Shown here piece after piece: positions 1-7,789 of a stretch of 64,000 bases of DNA. Where the stretch lies: NCBI GenBank assembly GCA_947631085.1, contig CANRJY010000001.1:62001-126000 (forward strand), written 5' to 3'. Below the pieces are notes generated by a model, which saw only the letters and a list, made by a program, of their open reading frames with translations, searched no databases and had not been told where the DNA came from. The stretch's first letter is position 1. Each line of letters opens with the position of its first letter. The DNA is from an uncultured Clostridia bacterium. Its GTDB lineage: Bacteria; Bacillota; Clostridia; UBA1381. Made by a program: the position numbers and the translations under genes.

Positions 1-255
1 CGCCAGCTCGACCGCCTCGTCAATGATCCTGCGCGTAACACGCACCGCTCCTATAGGATTTTTAACCGCCTGTCCTTTATTTCCGAGGAAATACCGTCCG
101 TCCCGAAAATAGATACAAACAGGCTGTCCGAGACAAAGCCTCACCTCATACGCGCCGCTCATATCGATATTGTAAAAATACCGTCTTATTTCGCGCGGCA
201 TATAGTCCAAGATCCCCCGAAACGCGGAAACCGCCTCACAATTTGCAATGTACAT
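1..255 (-). CDS. spoIIIAA: Stage III sporulation protein AA, N-terminal part (runs off the window)
   Basis: The first 85 residues of a protein whose gene continues past base 1. They begin MYIANCEAVSAFRGILDYMP and contain an E-V-R-L-C-L-G-Q-P-V stretch, matching the EIRLRxGxP region near the N-terminus of SpoIIIAA. SpoIIIAA is the RecA-like secretion ATPase of the SpoIIIA-SpoIIQ channel that links mother cell and forespore; the Walker motifs lie further on and are not visible. The ATG at 255 follows a GGGTGAGG ribosome site. In known genomes it heads the spoIIIAA-AH operon, so the rest is expected just left of this window. The call rests on a short N-terminal match. Confidence 0.72.
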   Translation of the reverse strand, partial: MYIANCEAVSAFRGILDYMPREIRRYFYNIDMSGAYEVRLCLGQPVCIYFRDGRYFLGNKGQAVKNPIGAVRVTRRIIDEAVELA

Positions 256-320
256 CAACCTCACCCTTTCGTCTTATTCGTATATGCTATACTATTAGAG
301 CTTGGACAAAAATAGAACAA

Positions 321-347
321 AAAAATTGCCGCTCAAAGCGGCAATTT
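321..347 (-). terminator. Rho-independent terminator of the DUF3298 lipoprotein gene
   Basis: An 11-bp stem, AAATTGCCGCT / AGCGGCAATTT, with a CAA loop, starts one base after the stop codon. On the minus strand it is followed by a run of seven T, a classic intrinsic terminator separating this gene from spoIIIAA. Confidence 0.88.
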
Positions 348-348
348 C

Positions 349-1065
349 CTATTCGCCTTTTTCAAACCTATCCGCCGGCACAAGTCTCCTGTATTCCTCC
401 TTCAAATACCCCGCCAATTCATCGAGCGGCAGCTCAAACTCCACAAATCCGCGCGCGTAATACGACAGCTCATACGGCGGAAAAAATATGACGAGATTCC
501 CGTCCGAGATATAAAAATCCGACTGATGCGCCGGCGTGATTTCCGGCTTCGCCCACAGATCCTTATACTCCTCCGGATTTTCCGCGACCTGCTCGTCGAT
601 AAGGCGGTTGAGCGTATCTTTATACCCTTCTCCTTCAAACAAATCGCCGAGCGTCACGGTTTTCGCCCCCGGCGTGTCTATATTTGACGGATACCGCATG
701 GTATTCCCGTGCGCGCCGCCCAAATACACATACCGCTCCTCCACAAAGCTCACAAAATCATTTTTGTTGTATTTTACGTCCTGAGTAACGTCGAATGTAT
801 ATTTTGCCGACGTGTCCCCCGCCGTCTCCCGCGCCAATTTATCAAACTCAGCCGCGCCCGCCTCCAATCTTTCCGAAAGCTGCGCGTTAAAGCTGTCCTG
901 AAACTCCGTATCAGCGAGTCCTTCAAGCTGCAGAAGCTGAGCGTTCACTATCGAATAATCCGTTTCATACTGTTTATCGGTTATCGTAATTTTCGCCGCC
1001 TCGTCCGCGGAGCACCCGCAAAGGCAGACCGTAAGTAAAAATACGCAAAATAACAGTCGTTTCAT
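349..1065 (-). CDS. Lipoprotein with DUF3298 (RsiV-like) domain
   Basis: 238 residues. The N-terminus (MKRLLFCVFLLTVCLCGCSA) is a lipoprotein signal with a lipobox-like LCGC, so the mature protein should be anchored outside the membrane. The body begins with the beta-rich region typical of DUF4163 and ends in a DUF3298-type domain (FVSFVEERYVYLGGAHGN, then TVTLGDLFEGEGYKDTLNRL and FFPPYELSYYARGF). Related domains occur in RsiV, the anti-sigma factor that senses lysozyme, and in the peptidoglycan deacetylase PdaC. No anti-sigma segment or transmembrane helix is present here, so I infer a cell-envelope lipoprotein of unknown ligand. It has its own terminator and is separated from spoIVA by a palindromic element. 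Confidence 0.8.
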   Translation of the reverse strand: MKRLLFCVFLLTVCLCGCSADEAAKITITDKQYETDYSIVNAQLLQLEGLADTEFQDSFNAQLSERLEAGAAEFDKLARETAGDTSAKYTFDVTQDVKYNKNDFVSFVEERYVYLGGAHGNTMRYPSNIDTPGAKTVTLGDLFEGEGYKDTLNRLIDEQVAENPEEYKDLWAKPEITPAHQSDFYISDGNLVIFFPPYELSYYARGFVEFELPLDELAGYLKEEYRRLVPADRFEKGE

Positions 1066-1088
1066 GCCTACCCCCTAAAAATATCCTA

Positions 1089-1232
1089 CGCTTAAAGAAA
1101 ATCGTTCAGATTGCCGTTTTGCAGCGAGGGTGCTGTATGCAGTGTACCGCCTCGGTCGCATAGACGAGCAGGACACTTTGTGTCCGACCAGTCCCGAGTG
1201 AAAAACGGTGAGATGGGCGATTTTATTAAGCG
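1089..1232. repeat. Palindromic MITE-like element with about 40-base imperfect inverted ends
   Basis: The two ends are imperfect inverted repeats. CGCTTAAAGAAAATCG at 1089-1104 mirrors CGATTTTATTAAGCG at 1218-1232, and inside these a GCCGTTTTGCAGCGAGGG arm mirrors CCCGAGTGAAAAACGG. A smaller hairpin GGACAC-TTT-GTGTCC sits at 1171-1185. The whole 144-base stretch could fold into one long hairpin. It has no coding potential I trust and lies directly against the spoIVA stop codon. No second copy occurs in the window. Confidence 0.6.
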
Positions 1233-2711
1233 TCACAGAATGATACAAATCAATCCGCCGCTGCCCTCATTTATAATACGCTGCAGCGTCTCCCTAAGCT
1301 TGTTGCGCGATTCCTCCGGCATACGCGACAGCTTATTATGTAAACCTTCATTCACCAAATCATAAAGCGACTTGCCGAAAATATTCGACTCCCAAATTTT
1401 AACGGGATCGCTTTCAAATTCCGACAGCAGATAATGCACAAGCTCCTCCGACTGCTTCTCCGTTCCGACGATTGGGCTGACCTCGGTTTCGATATCGGCG
1501 CGCATCATATGGATAGACGGCGCGGAGGCCTTCAGTTTCACGCCGAACCTGCCGCCCTGCTTAACTATCTTCGGCTCCGCGAGCGTCAGCTCGTCGGTAG
1601 ACGGCGACACGATTCCGTAGCCCGTCTCGCGTACGCTCGCGAGAGCGTCGGCAACCTTATCATAGTCCTTCTTCATCTGCGAAAGCTCCGTCATCAGCTT
1701 CATAAGCTGCTCCTCGCCGCCTATCTCGAAGCCCGACATTTCGCCCAAAACCTTGTAGAACAAGCTTTCGGGCAGCTCCAGCCGCATCTTAACCGTTCCG
1801 TCGCCCAAATCCATACCCTCGATAAACGAGCGCTTGATAAATTCACATTCGCCCAGCTTATCTGCGAGAGAGCGGGTGTGCCGTATGCGGTTCACATCCG
1901 CGACGCTTCCCAAAATCGCGTCATAGATATCCTGTCTGAGCCAATGACCGCTCTCAAGCCCGTCTATCCACTCCGGCACGCGGATATTGATTTCCTTGAG
2001 CGGAAATTCAAACAGCACCGTCTCGATTATCGAGTGTATATCGTGCGCGTCCAGCTCCTCGCAGTTTACCGCGAGCACCGGCACATTATGCCGCCGCTCC
2101 AGCTCCGCCTTTAAATTCTGCGCCTCCTGCGAGAGCGGGTGCGTGGAATTTAAAAGCACCGCAAACGGCTTGCTTATCGCCTTAAGCTCGTCGATAACGC
2201 GGTTTTCCGCCTCGACATACGCCTCTCTTTCGATTTCGGTGATAGACCCGTCCGTCGTAACCACCAGCCCGATCGTGCTGTGTTCGGTAATGACCTTTTT
2301 CGTGCCTATTTCCGCCGCCTCGTTAAACGGGATAGGGTTATTGAACCACGGTGTGGTAACCATGCGCGGCTCGTCGTCCTCCGCGTAGCCGAGCGAGCCG
2401 TCCACGATATACCCGACGCAGTCGATCATGCGCACCTTCAAGTGAGCGTTGTCGCCGAGCGAGATCTCGACCGCCTCATTCGGGATAAACTTCGGCTCGG
2501 TCGTCATAATAGTACGTCCCGCCGCCGACTGCGGCAGCTCGTCGCGGGCGCGCTCCGCCTGATATACGTTTTCTATGTTAGGTATCACAAGCAAATCCAT
2601 AAACTTCTTTATAAAAGTGGATTTTCCCGTGCGCACAGGACCCACCACCCCGATGTAAACGTCGCCCTGGCTGCGCTGCGCTATATCGCTGTAGATATTG
2701 TACTCCTCCAA
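1233..2711 (-). CDS. spoIVA: Stage IV sporulation protein A, spore-coat morphogenetic ATPase
   Basis: SpoIVA is made in the mother cell, hydrolyses ATP and polymerises on the forespore surface as the base layer for coat and cortex assembly. The protein starts MEEYNIYSDIAQ and carries the Walker A GPVRTGKST at residues 24-32, with Lys30 where Bacillus subtilis has its essential Lys30. I chose the TTG at 2711: it lies 8 bases after AAAGGAGG and gives 492 residues, the length of the B. subtilis protein. A TTG 8 codons upstream would place the ribosome site inside the gene. The C-terminus GGLICIIL is hydrophobic, as expected for the membrane-contacting end. It is a monocistronic gene; weak sigma-E-like boxes upstream were not convincing. 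Confidence 0.97.
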   Translation of the reverse strand: MEEYNIYSDIAQRSQGDVYIGVVGPVRTGKSTFIKKFMDLLVIPNIENVYQAERARDELPQSAAGRTIMTTEPKFIPNEAVEISLGDNAHLKVRMIDCVGYIVDGSLGYAEDDEPRMVTTPWFNNPIPFNEAAEIGTKKVITEHSTIGLVVTTDGSITEIEREAYVEAENRVIDELKAISKPFAVLLNSTHPLSQEAQNLKAELERRHNVPVLAVNCEELDAHDIHSIIETVLFEFPLKEINIRVPEWIDGLESGHWLRQDIYDAILGSVADVNRIRHTRSLADKLGECEFIKRSFIEGMDLGDGTVKMRLELPESLFYKVLGEMSGFEIGGEEQLMKLMTELSQMKKDYDKVADALASVRETGYGIVSPSTDELTLAEPKIVKQGGRFGVKLKASAPSIHMMRADIETEVSPIVGTEKQSEELVHYLLSEFESDPVKIWESNIFGKSLYDLVNEGLHNKLSRMPEESRNKLRETLQRIINEGSGGLICIIL

Positions 2712-2831
2712 TTTGCGTTTCCTCCTTTTGTCCAATATATGTTATTATTTATATGCGCGCGTTTTTCGTTTATGACGGCGTGAAAATATAATATTTCCGT
2801 CTCTCCGGCGCCTTTTCGCGTCCGCGCACTG

Positions 2832-2860
2832 TTGACTAAACGAAAAAAATTGTGTATAAT
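2832..2860 (+). promoter_or_regulatory. Sigma-A promoter of DUF5662-cls
   Basis: TTGACT at 2832-2837 and TATAAT at 2855-2860 are separated by 17 bases. Transcription should start near 2867, which excludes the GTG at 2852 as translation start of the following gene. Confidence 0.85.
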
Positions 2861-2899
2861 AATGTATATATTATCGATAAAGAGGAAGCGAATAAAATC

Positions 2900-3433
2900 A
2901 TGCTGCACTTTTTCAAGCATTTTTGCACAATAACACGTCACAGACACAAGGTAATCGCAAACTGCTTCAGGGCGGGAATACCTTGGCAGGGTTTGTTCCA
3001 TGATTTATCCAAATACAGCCCGACGGAATTTCTCGAGGGCGCGAAATACTATCTCGGCGACAGAAGCCCGACCGAGGCGGCGCGCCGCGCGCAGGGCTAT
3101 TCAAAGGCATGGCTTCACCACAAGGGACTCAATAAGCATCACTTTGAATACTGGATAGACTATAATCCCGTAACGCACACCTACGGACCCGTAAAAATGC
3201 CGTTAAAATATGTAAAAGAGATGTTCTGCGACAGAGTTGCCGCCGGAAAAACCTACCTCGGCAAAAACTACACCGACGACAACCCTATACAGTATTTTCA
3301 GGGCGGCATCGCCAAAACCATCATGCACCCCGAAACGGCGGAGCTTTTGGAGGGCTGGCTGTTCCGTCTCCAGCGCGACGGCGAGGACAAAACCTTTAAA
3401 TATATAAAATCGATAAAAGAGGAAAAACAATGA
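2900..3433 (+). CDS. DUF5662 family protein
   Basis: 177 residues beginning MLHFFKHFCTITRHRHKVI, a small soluble protein rich in His, Tyr and Trp (HDLSKYSPTEF, HHKGLNKHHFEYW). I recognise it as the DUF5662 family common in Clostridia, whose function is unknown. The clustered His/Asp residues (HDLSKYSP, KHHFEYW) recall HD-type metal phosphohydrolases, which is only an inference. The ATG at 2900 is preferred over an in-frame GTG at 2852, because that codon lies inside the promoter -10 region. An AGAGGAAG sequence precedes the ATG. The stop overlaps the cls start (ATGA), so the two genes are cotranscribed and probably translationally coupled. Confidence 0.85.
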   Translation: MLHFFKHFCTITRHRHKVIANCFRAGIPWQGLFHDLSKYSPTEFLEGAKYYLGDRSPTEAARRAQGYSKAWLHHKGLNKHHFEYWIDYNPVTHTYGPVKMPLKYVKEMFCDRVAAGKTYLGKNYTDDNPIQYFQGGIAKTIMHPETAELLEGWLFRLQRDGEDKTFKYIKSIKEEKQ

Positions 3434-4965
3434 AAAAAATATACAAGCTATCCTACTCAAACAAATTTTTCGCGTTTTTTATACTTCTTATCCAGCTGGC
3501 GGTTCTGTATTTCGGCTTCCTATGGTTTCATTCCGGCGCGCTGATATACGCGAGCTACGCCCTGAGCGCCGTTCTCCTGGTATGGGAAATAAACCGCACC
3601 GAGGAGCCGACCTTCAAGCTGACATGGGTACTGCTCATAGCGGTAATACCGGTATTCGGTGCGCTTTTGTACCTGTTCCTTCAGATGTCCGGCAAAACGA
3701 TGTCTCTGGGCATCCGCGCCGGCTTGGAGCGCGCCCGCAAGCACACGGAGCTCTGCCTGCCGCAGGATGAGGCGGTAATGCAGCGAATATCGCTTCACAG
3801 TAAGGAAACCGAGGGCTTTGTAAAATATCTCCGCAAAAACGGCGGCTCGCCTGCGTTCTGCGGCACATCCGCGCAGTATTTTGACGAGGGCGAAAAAATC
3901 CTGAACGCCATGAAGCACGAAATAGAGTCGGCGAAGGATTTCATTTTCATGGAATTTTTTATAATCGACCCGCGCGGCAGACTGTGGAACGACTTTTTAA
4001 CTCTTCTGCAAAAAAAGGCTAACGAGGGCGTCGAGGTCCGCATTCTGTACGACGGCATGGGCTGTATGGGACTCCTCCCGCGCAACTACCCTGCCAAAAT
4101 GAAAAATAAAAGCCTGACCTTCAAAATTTTCGCTCCGGCGCAGCCGCTCCTCTCAACGTATCAGAACAACCGCGACCACAGAAAGATTCTTATTGTCGAC
4201 GGCAGATGCGTATTCACCGGCGGCATCAACTTAGCCGACGAGTACGCGAACTATATCGAGCGCTTCGGCTATTGGAAGGATAACGGCGTAAAGCTGACCG
4301 GCGCCGCCGCAGCCGGCTTTACCGGCATGTTCCTCGAAATGTGGAACTTTGACAACCCCGACAGCGAAAACTACGAAAAATACATAAAGGCGTCCAAGCA
4401 ATACGCGACGCAGGACTCGGGAATTGTAGTCCCCTTCGGCGACAGTCCCCTTGACGATGTTTCCGTAGGCAAGAGGGCATATATAGAGCTTTTGAACACA
4501 GCCCGCAAATACGCGCACATCACCTCCCCGTACCTCGTAATAGACAACGAAATGTACGAGGCTATGAAGTACGCGGCGCAGCGCGGTGTGGACGTAAAGC
4601 TGATTCTGCCTCACATTCCCGACAAGGTATACGCGTTTTGGCTCGCGCGGACATACTATCCCGAGCTTTTGGAAGCGGGAATAAAAATATACGAGTACAC
4701 CCCGGGCTTCATCCACGCAAAAATGTCCGTATGCGACGACGAGCGCGCGATAATCGGCACGATAAACCACGACTACCGCAGCCTGTACCTGCACTACGAA
4801 TGCGCCGCGTTCATAGAGAATCTTCCCGCGGTGCTCGACGCGGAGGAGGATTTCCAAAACACGCTACGGCAATCTGAGGAAATAACATTGGAGCGCTATA
4901 AAAGCTTTCCGTGGTACACGCGTCTTTTGGGCAGGACCATCCGCCTTGTGGCTCCGCTTCTGTAA
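3430..4965 (+). CDS. cls: Cardiolipin synthase
   Basis: 511 residues. Joins two phosphatidylglycerol molecules into cardiolipin at the cytoplasmic membrane. Two transmembrane helices lie at about residues 12-35 and 40-85 (the PLDc_N region). Both phospholipase D catalytic motifs are intact: H250-x-K252-x4-D257 (HRKILIVD) and H429-x-K431-x4-D436 (HAKMSVCD). Length matches the usual 480-515 residues. It overlaps the DUF5662 gene by 4 bases and shares its promoter. A strong hairpin follows. Confidence 0.95.
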   Translation: MKKIYKLSYSNKFFAFFILLIQLAVLYFGFLWFHSGALIYASYALSAVLLVWEINRTEEPTFKLTWVLLIAVIPVFGALLYLFLQMSGKTMSLGIRAGLERARKHTELCLPQDEAVMQRISLHSKETEGFVKYLRKNGGSPAFCGTSAQYFDEGEKILNAMKHEIESAKDFIFMEFFIIDPRGRLWNDFLTLLQKKANEGVEVRILYDGMGCMGLLPRNYPAKMKNKSLTFKIFAPAQPLLSTYQNNRDHRKILIVDGRCVFTGGINLADEYANYIERFGYWKDNGVKLTGAAAAGFTGMFLEMWNFDNPDSENYEKYIKASKQYATQDSGIVVPFGDSPLDDVSVGKRAYIELLNTARKYAHITSPYLVIDNEMYEAMKYAAQRGVDVKLILPHIPDKVYAFWLARTYYPELLEAGIKIYEYTPGFIHAKMSVCDDERAIIGTINHDYRSLYLHYECAAFIENLPAVLDAEEDFQNTLRQSEEITLERYKSFPWYTRLLGRTIRLVAPLL

Positions 4966-4975
4966 ATAAAAAGAT

Positions 4976-5017
4976 AATATGCACCTCAATAAGCGTCTGA
5001 CTTTTGAGGTGCATATT
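4976..5017. terminator. Convergent terminator between cls and aspS
   Basis: A 14-bp perfect stem, AATATGCACCTCAA / TTGAGGTGCATATT, with a 14-base loop. On the minus strand it is followed by CTTTTTATTTA, so it fits best as the aspS terminator; the plus-strand tail is poor in T, so termination of cls may be weaker. Confidence 0.8.
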
Positions 5018-5048
5018 AAATTCCCACACATAAAATAATGTTAGATTA

Positions 5049-6356
5049 TCACGGATCAAGGTGATGTATGTCTCTCGGGAACATACTCGCCTCGCGTATG
5101 TTCGCAAGTCCCAAAAGCTTCATCACAAGCCTTTCCAATCCTATACCCAAGCCTCCGTGCGGCGGCATTCCGTATTTGTGGATGTCGAGATACACCGCCA
5201 GCTCCTCCGGCTCTATTCCATATCGCTTCAGCTTCGCGACCTGCTCGTCGTAGTCGTGTATACGCTGTCCGCCGGTCGTGATCTCAAGTCCTCGGAACAG
5301 CAAGTCGAAGCTTTCCGCAAGCTTCGGGTCGTCCTTCGAGTCCATAGCGTAGAACGGACGCTTTAACCCCGGGAATTTTGTGACGAATATAAAATCGCTG
5401 TTGTACTTTTCCTTCGAATACTCGCAAAGACGCGTTTCGTCGGTCGGATCGAGATCAAATTGATTGTGCGATTTTCCGAGTATATCGAGCGCCTCGAAGA
5501 ACGTCACAGCCGGAATATCGCCGACAACCGGCAATTCGGCGTTTAGCAGCTCCAATTCATGCCGATAATTGTTTTTCAAAAACTCCACAACGTATCTGAG
5601 CATCGCCGTTTCCATCTGCATAACGTCGGTCATATCGCTGATATAGCCCATCTCGAAATCAAGACCTATATACTCGTTCAAATGGCGCGTCGAGTTATGC
5701 TTTTCCGCCCTGTAAACCGGCGCTATCTCAAAAACTCTGTCATAGAACGCGACGCACGTTTGCTTGTAAAACTGCGGACTCTGCGCCAAAAACGCGTCCT
5801 GACCGAAGTATTTCAGCTTAAATATATTCGCTCCGCCCTCCGCTCCGGCGGCGACGATTTTCGGCGTGTGGATTTCCGTAAAGTTCTGCGACAGCATGAA
5901 CTCGCGGAAGCCCGAAACAACGCCCTCGCTTATCTTGAACACCGCGCGGGTGAGCGGGTGTCTGAGTGCCACGCTTCTGTACGCCATGTTCGTTTCGAGC
6001 GAGCAGCCGAGCACCTTATCCGAAACGTGCAGCGGATATTCCGCCGCGGGCTTTGATAAAACCGTAAAGCGTTTGAGCGTTATCTCATATCCGTACGGCG
6101 CGCGCGGCTCGCGTTTTACCTCGCCCGTGATTTCAATATACGCTCCCTCGCACAACTCGGCTAAATCAGACGCGCAGTTTTTATCATGTACCGCCTGCAA
6201 TACATACTTGCCCGTGCGAAGTATCACGAACGTGAAGCCGCTCATTTTTCTCAGCTTATGAACGCACGCGCTGAACGTTATTTCCGAGCCGACCGCCTGT
6301 TCGATATCGTCCAGCGTGACCTCGCCGATAAGCTTTTTTCCGTCTATTTGCAGCAT
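5049..6356 (-). CDS. aspS: Aspartyl-tRNA synthetase, archaeal/non-discriminating type
   Basis: 435 residues, far shorter than bacterial AspRS (about 590) because the bacterial insertion domain is missing. An N-terminal OB-fold anticodon domain (about 1-105) is followed by a class II catalytic core. Archaeal-type signatures are visible: AAGAEGGANIFKLKYFGQD, AFLAQSPQFYKQ, the motif 2 VYRAEKHNSTRHLNEY and motif 3 GLGIGLERLVMKLLGL. This type often charges both tRNA-Asp and tRNA-Asn with aspartate; the mischarged Asp-tRNA-Asn is then amidated by GatCAB. It is the last gene of gatC-gatA-gatB-aspS, which strongly supports that role. GGAGGG lies 6 bases before the ATG. Whether it is truly non-discriminating cannot be proved from sequence. 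Confidence 0.93.
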   Translation of the reverse strand: MLQIDGKKLIGEVTLDDIEQAVGSEITFSACVHKLRKMSGFTFVILRTGKYVLQAVHDKNCASDLAELCEGAYIEITGEVKREPRAPYGYEITLKRFTVLSKPAAEYPLHVSDKVLGCSLETNMAYRSVALRHPLTRAVFKISEGVVSGFREFMLSQNFTEIHTPKIVAAGAEGGANIFKLKYFGQDAFLAQSPQFYKQTCVAFYDRVFEIAPVYRAEKHNSTRHLNEYIGLDFEMGYISDMTDVMQMETAMLRYVVEFLKNNYRHELELLNAELPVVGDIPAVTFFEALDILGKSHNQFDLDPTDETRLCEYSKEKYNSDFIFVTKFPGLKRPFYAMDSKDDPKLAESFDLLFRGLEITTGGQRIHDYDEQVAKLKRYGIEPEELAVYLDIHKYGMPPHGGLGIGLERLVMKLLGLANIREASMFPRDIHHLDP

Positions 6357-6370
6357 ATCTATCCCTCCGA

Positions 6371-7789
6371 TTATTTTAGTTTTTCCGTCAGCAGATCCTT
6401 GATAAGCTTCGGATTGGCTCCCTTTCCGGCAAGACGCATCGCCTGACCCATTATGAAGCCGAATACCTTCGCGTTGCCCGATTTATAGCTTTCCACGCTG
6501 TCCGCGTTGTCGACAATGACCTTGTCTATCACCGCTTCAAGCCCCGACGCGTCATTGTCCATGATAAAGCCGTTTTCCTTCGCTATTTCCTCCGGCTTGC
6601 CGCCGTTATCGAACATGATCTTCAATATATCCTTAGCCGCGTTCTTGCTGACCGTGCTACCCGACGACATTTCAACGAGCTTCGCCAAATCCGACGGAGC
6701 GAATTTCAAATCCGTCACAGCCGCACCGCTGTCGTTTAAATTTCTCAAAAGCTCGCCGAGCATCAGATTTGAAACCTGCTTGTAGTCGGGATTTATTTTG
6801 ACCGTTTCATCGTAGAAATCGGAAAAATCCTTATTTGAAATTATAAGCGAAGCGTCGTCCGAGGGCAGACCGTATGCTTTAGTGTAGCGCGCGAAACGCT
6901 TCTGCGGCATTTCGGGCATCGAGTTAACGATTTCCTCAAGCTCCTCGTCGGTAAAGAGCACCGGCGGGATATCAGGCTCGGGGAAATAACGGTAATCGTG
7001 CGCTTCCTCCTTCGAGCGCAGCGCCTTCGTGTTGCCGTGGTTGTCGTTGAAACGCCGCGTTTCCTGAACGACCGTGCCGCCGTTATCGAGTATTTCCGAC
7101 TGACGCTCGATCTCATACGCAATCGCGCGTCCTATCGCCTTTACGGAGTTCAAATTCTTAATCTCCGCGCGCGTTCCGAACACGTCCGAGCCTACGGGCA
7201 TAATTGAGATATTCACGTCAACTCTAAGCGAGCCTTGCTCCATTCTCGCGTCGCACACGCCCGCGTATTTGAGCCTTAACGCGATCTGCTCCATGAAATC
7301 CTGTACCTCCTCGATAGTGCGGAAGTCGGGCTCGGTGACGATCTCGATAAGAGGCACGCCGCAGCGGTTGTAGTCCGCGAGCGAAACGCCCTCGTAGTCG
7401 TCGTGGACGAGCTTGCCCGCGTCCTCCTCAATGTGTATTCTGTTTATGCGTATATCCTTGCCCCCGACAACGGTGATATGACCGTTCGTGCATATCGGCG
7501 ACTCAAACTGCGTTATCTGATACGCCTTCGGAAGGTCGGGATAGAAATAATTTTTTCTGTCAAACGCGCTGTACTTATTTACCGTACAGTCGGTCGCGAT
7601 ACCCGCTCTCGCCGCGAGCTTTACCGCGTTTTGATTTAAAAGCGGCAGCGTGCCGGGCATTCCCGAGCAGCGCGGACAAACGCGCGTGTTCTCCGAACCG
7701 CCGAACTCATTCTGACAGGTACAGAACACCTTAGAATCGGTCAGCAGCTCCGCGTGAATCTCCAGTCCTATAACAGGCTGATATCTCAT
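6371..7789 (-). CDS. gatB: Asp-tRNA(Asn)/Glu-tRNA(Gln) amidotransferase subunit B
   Basis: 472 residues, the normal GatB length. GatB binds the mischarged tRNA and activates the carboxyl side chain with ATP. The N-terminal hallmark YQPVIGLEIHAEL, the zinc-site cysteines (CTCQNEFG...CPRCSGMPG) and the EIVTEPDF motif are present, with the tRNA-binding YqeY-like tail at the C-terminus (FIMGQAMRLAGKGANP). The start overlaps the gatA stop by one base (TAATG), implying coupled translation. It is followed after 14 bases by aspS. Confidence 0.97.
   Translation of the reverse strand: MRYQPVIGLEIHAELLTDSKVFCTCQNEFGGSENTRVCPRCSGMPGTLPLLNQNAVKLAARAGIATDCTVNKYSAFDRKNYFYPDLPKAYQITQFESPICTNGHITVVGGKDIRINRIHIEEDAGKLVHDDYEGVSLADYNRCGVPLIEIVTEPDFRTIEEVQDFMEQIALRLKYAGVCDARMEQGSLRVDVNISIMPVGSDVFGTRAEIKNLNSVKAIGRAIAYEIERQSEILDNGGTVVQETRRFNDNHGNTKALRSKEEAHDYRYFPEPDIPPVLFTDEELEEIVNSMPEMPQKRFARYTKAYGLPSDDASLIISNKDFSDFYDETVKINPDYKQVSNLMLGELLRNLNDSGAAVTDLKFAPSDLAKLVEMSSGSTVSKNAAKDILKIMFDNGGKPEEIAKENGFIMDNDASGLEAVIDKVIVDNADSVESYKSGNAKVFGFIMGQAMRLAGKGANPKLIKDLLTEKLK

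Noticed and set aside
1434-2114. Long open frame opposite spoIVA
   Set aside because: It is the antisense frame of a strongly conserved gene, with low-complexity Arg/Leu/His composition and no ribosome site. The same applies to many long antisense frames over gatB, pnp, cls, topA and pcrA.
2736-2790. Sigma-E-like boxes upstream of spoIVA (CATATATT, GAAATATT)
   Set aside because: The -10-like box matches well but no -35 box lies at the right distance, and the other combination has a poor -10 box. Expected on biological grounds, not supported enough to list.
2852-2899. Longer N-terminus for the DUF5662 protein from the GTG at 2852
   Set aside because: That codon overlaps the promoter -10 region and would not be transcribed.
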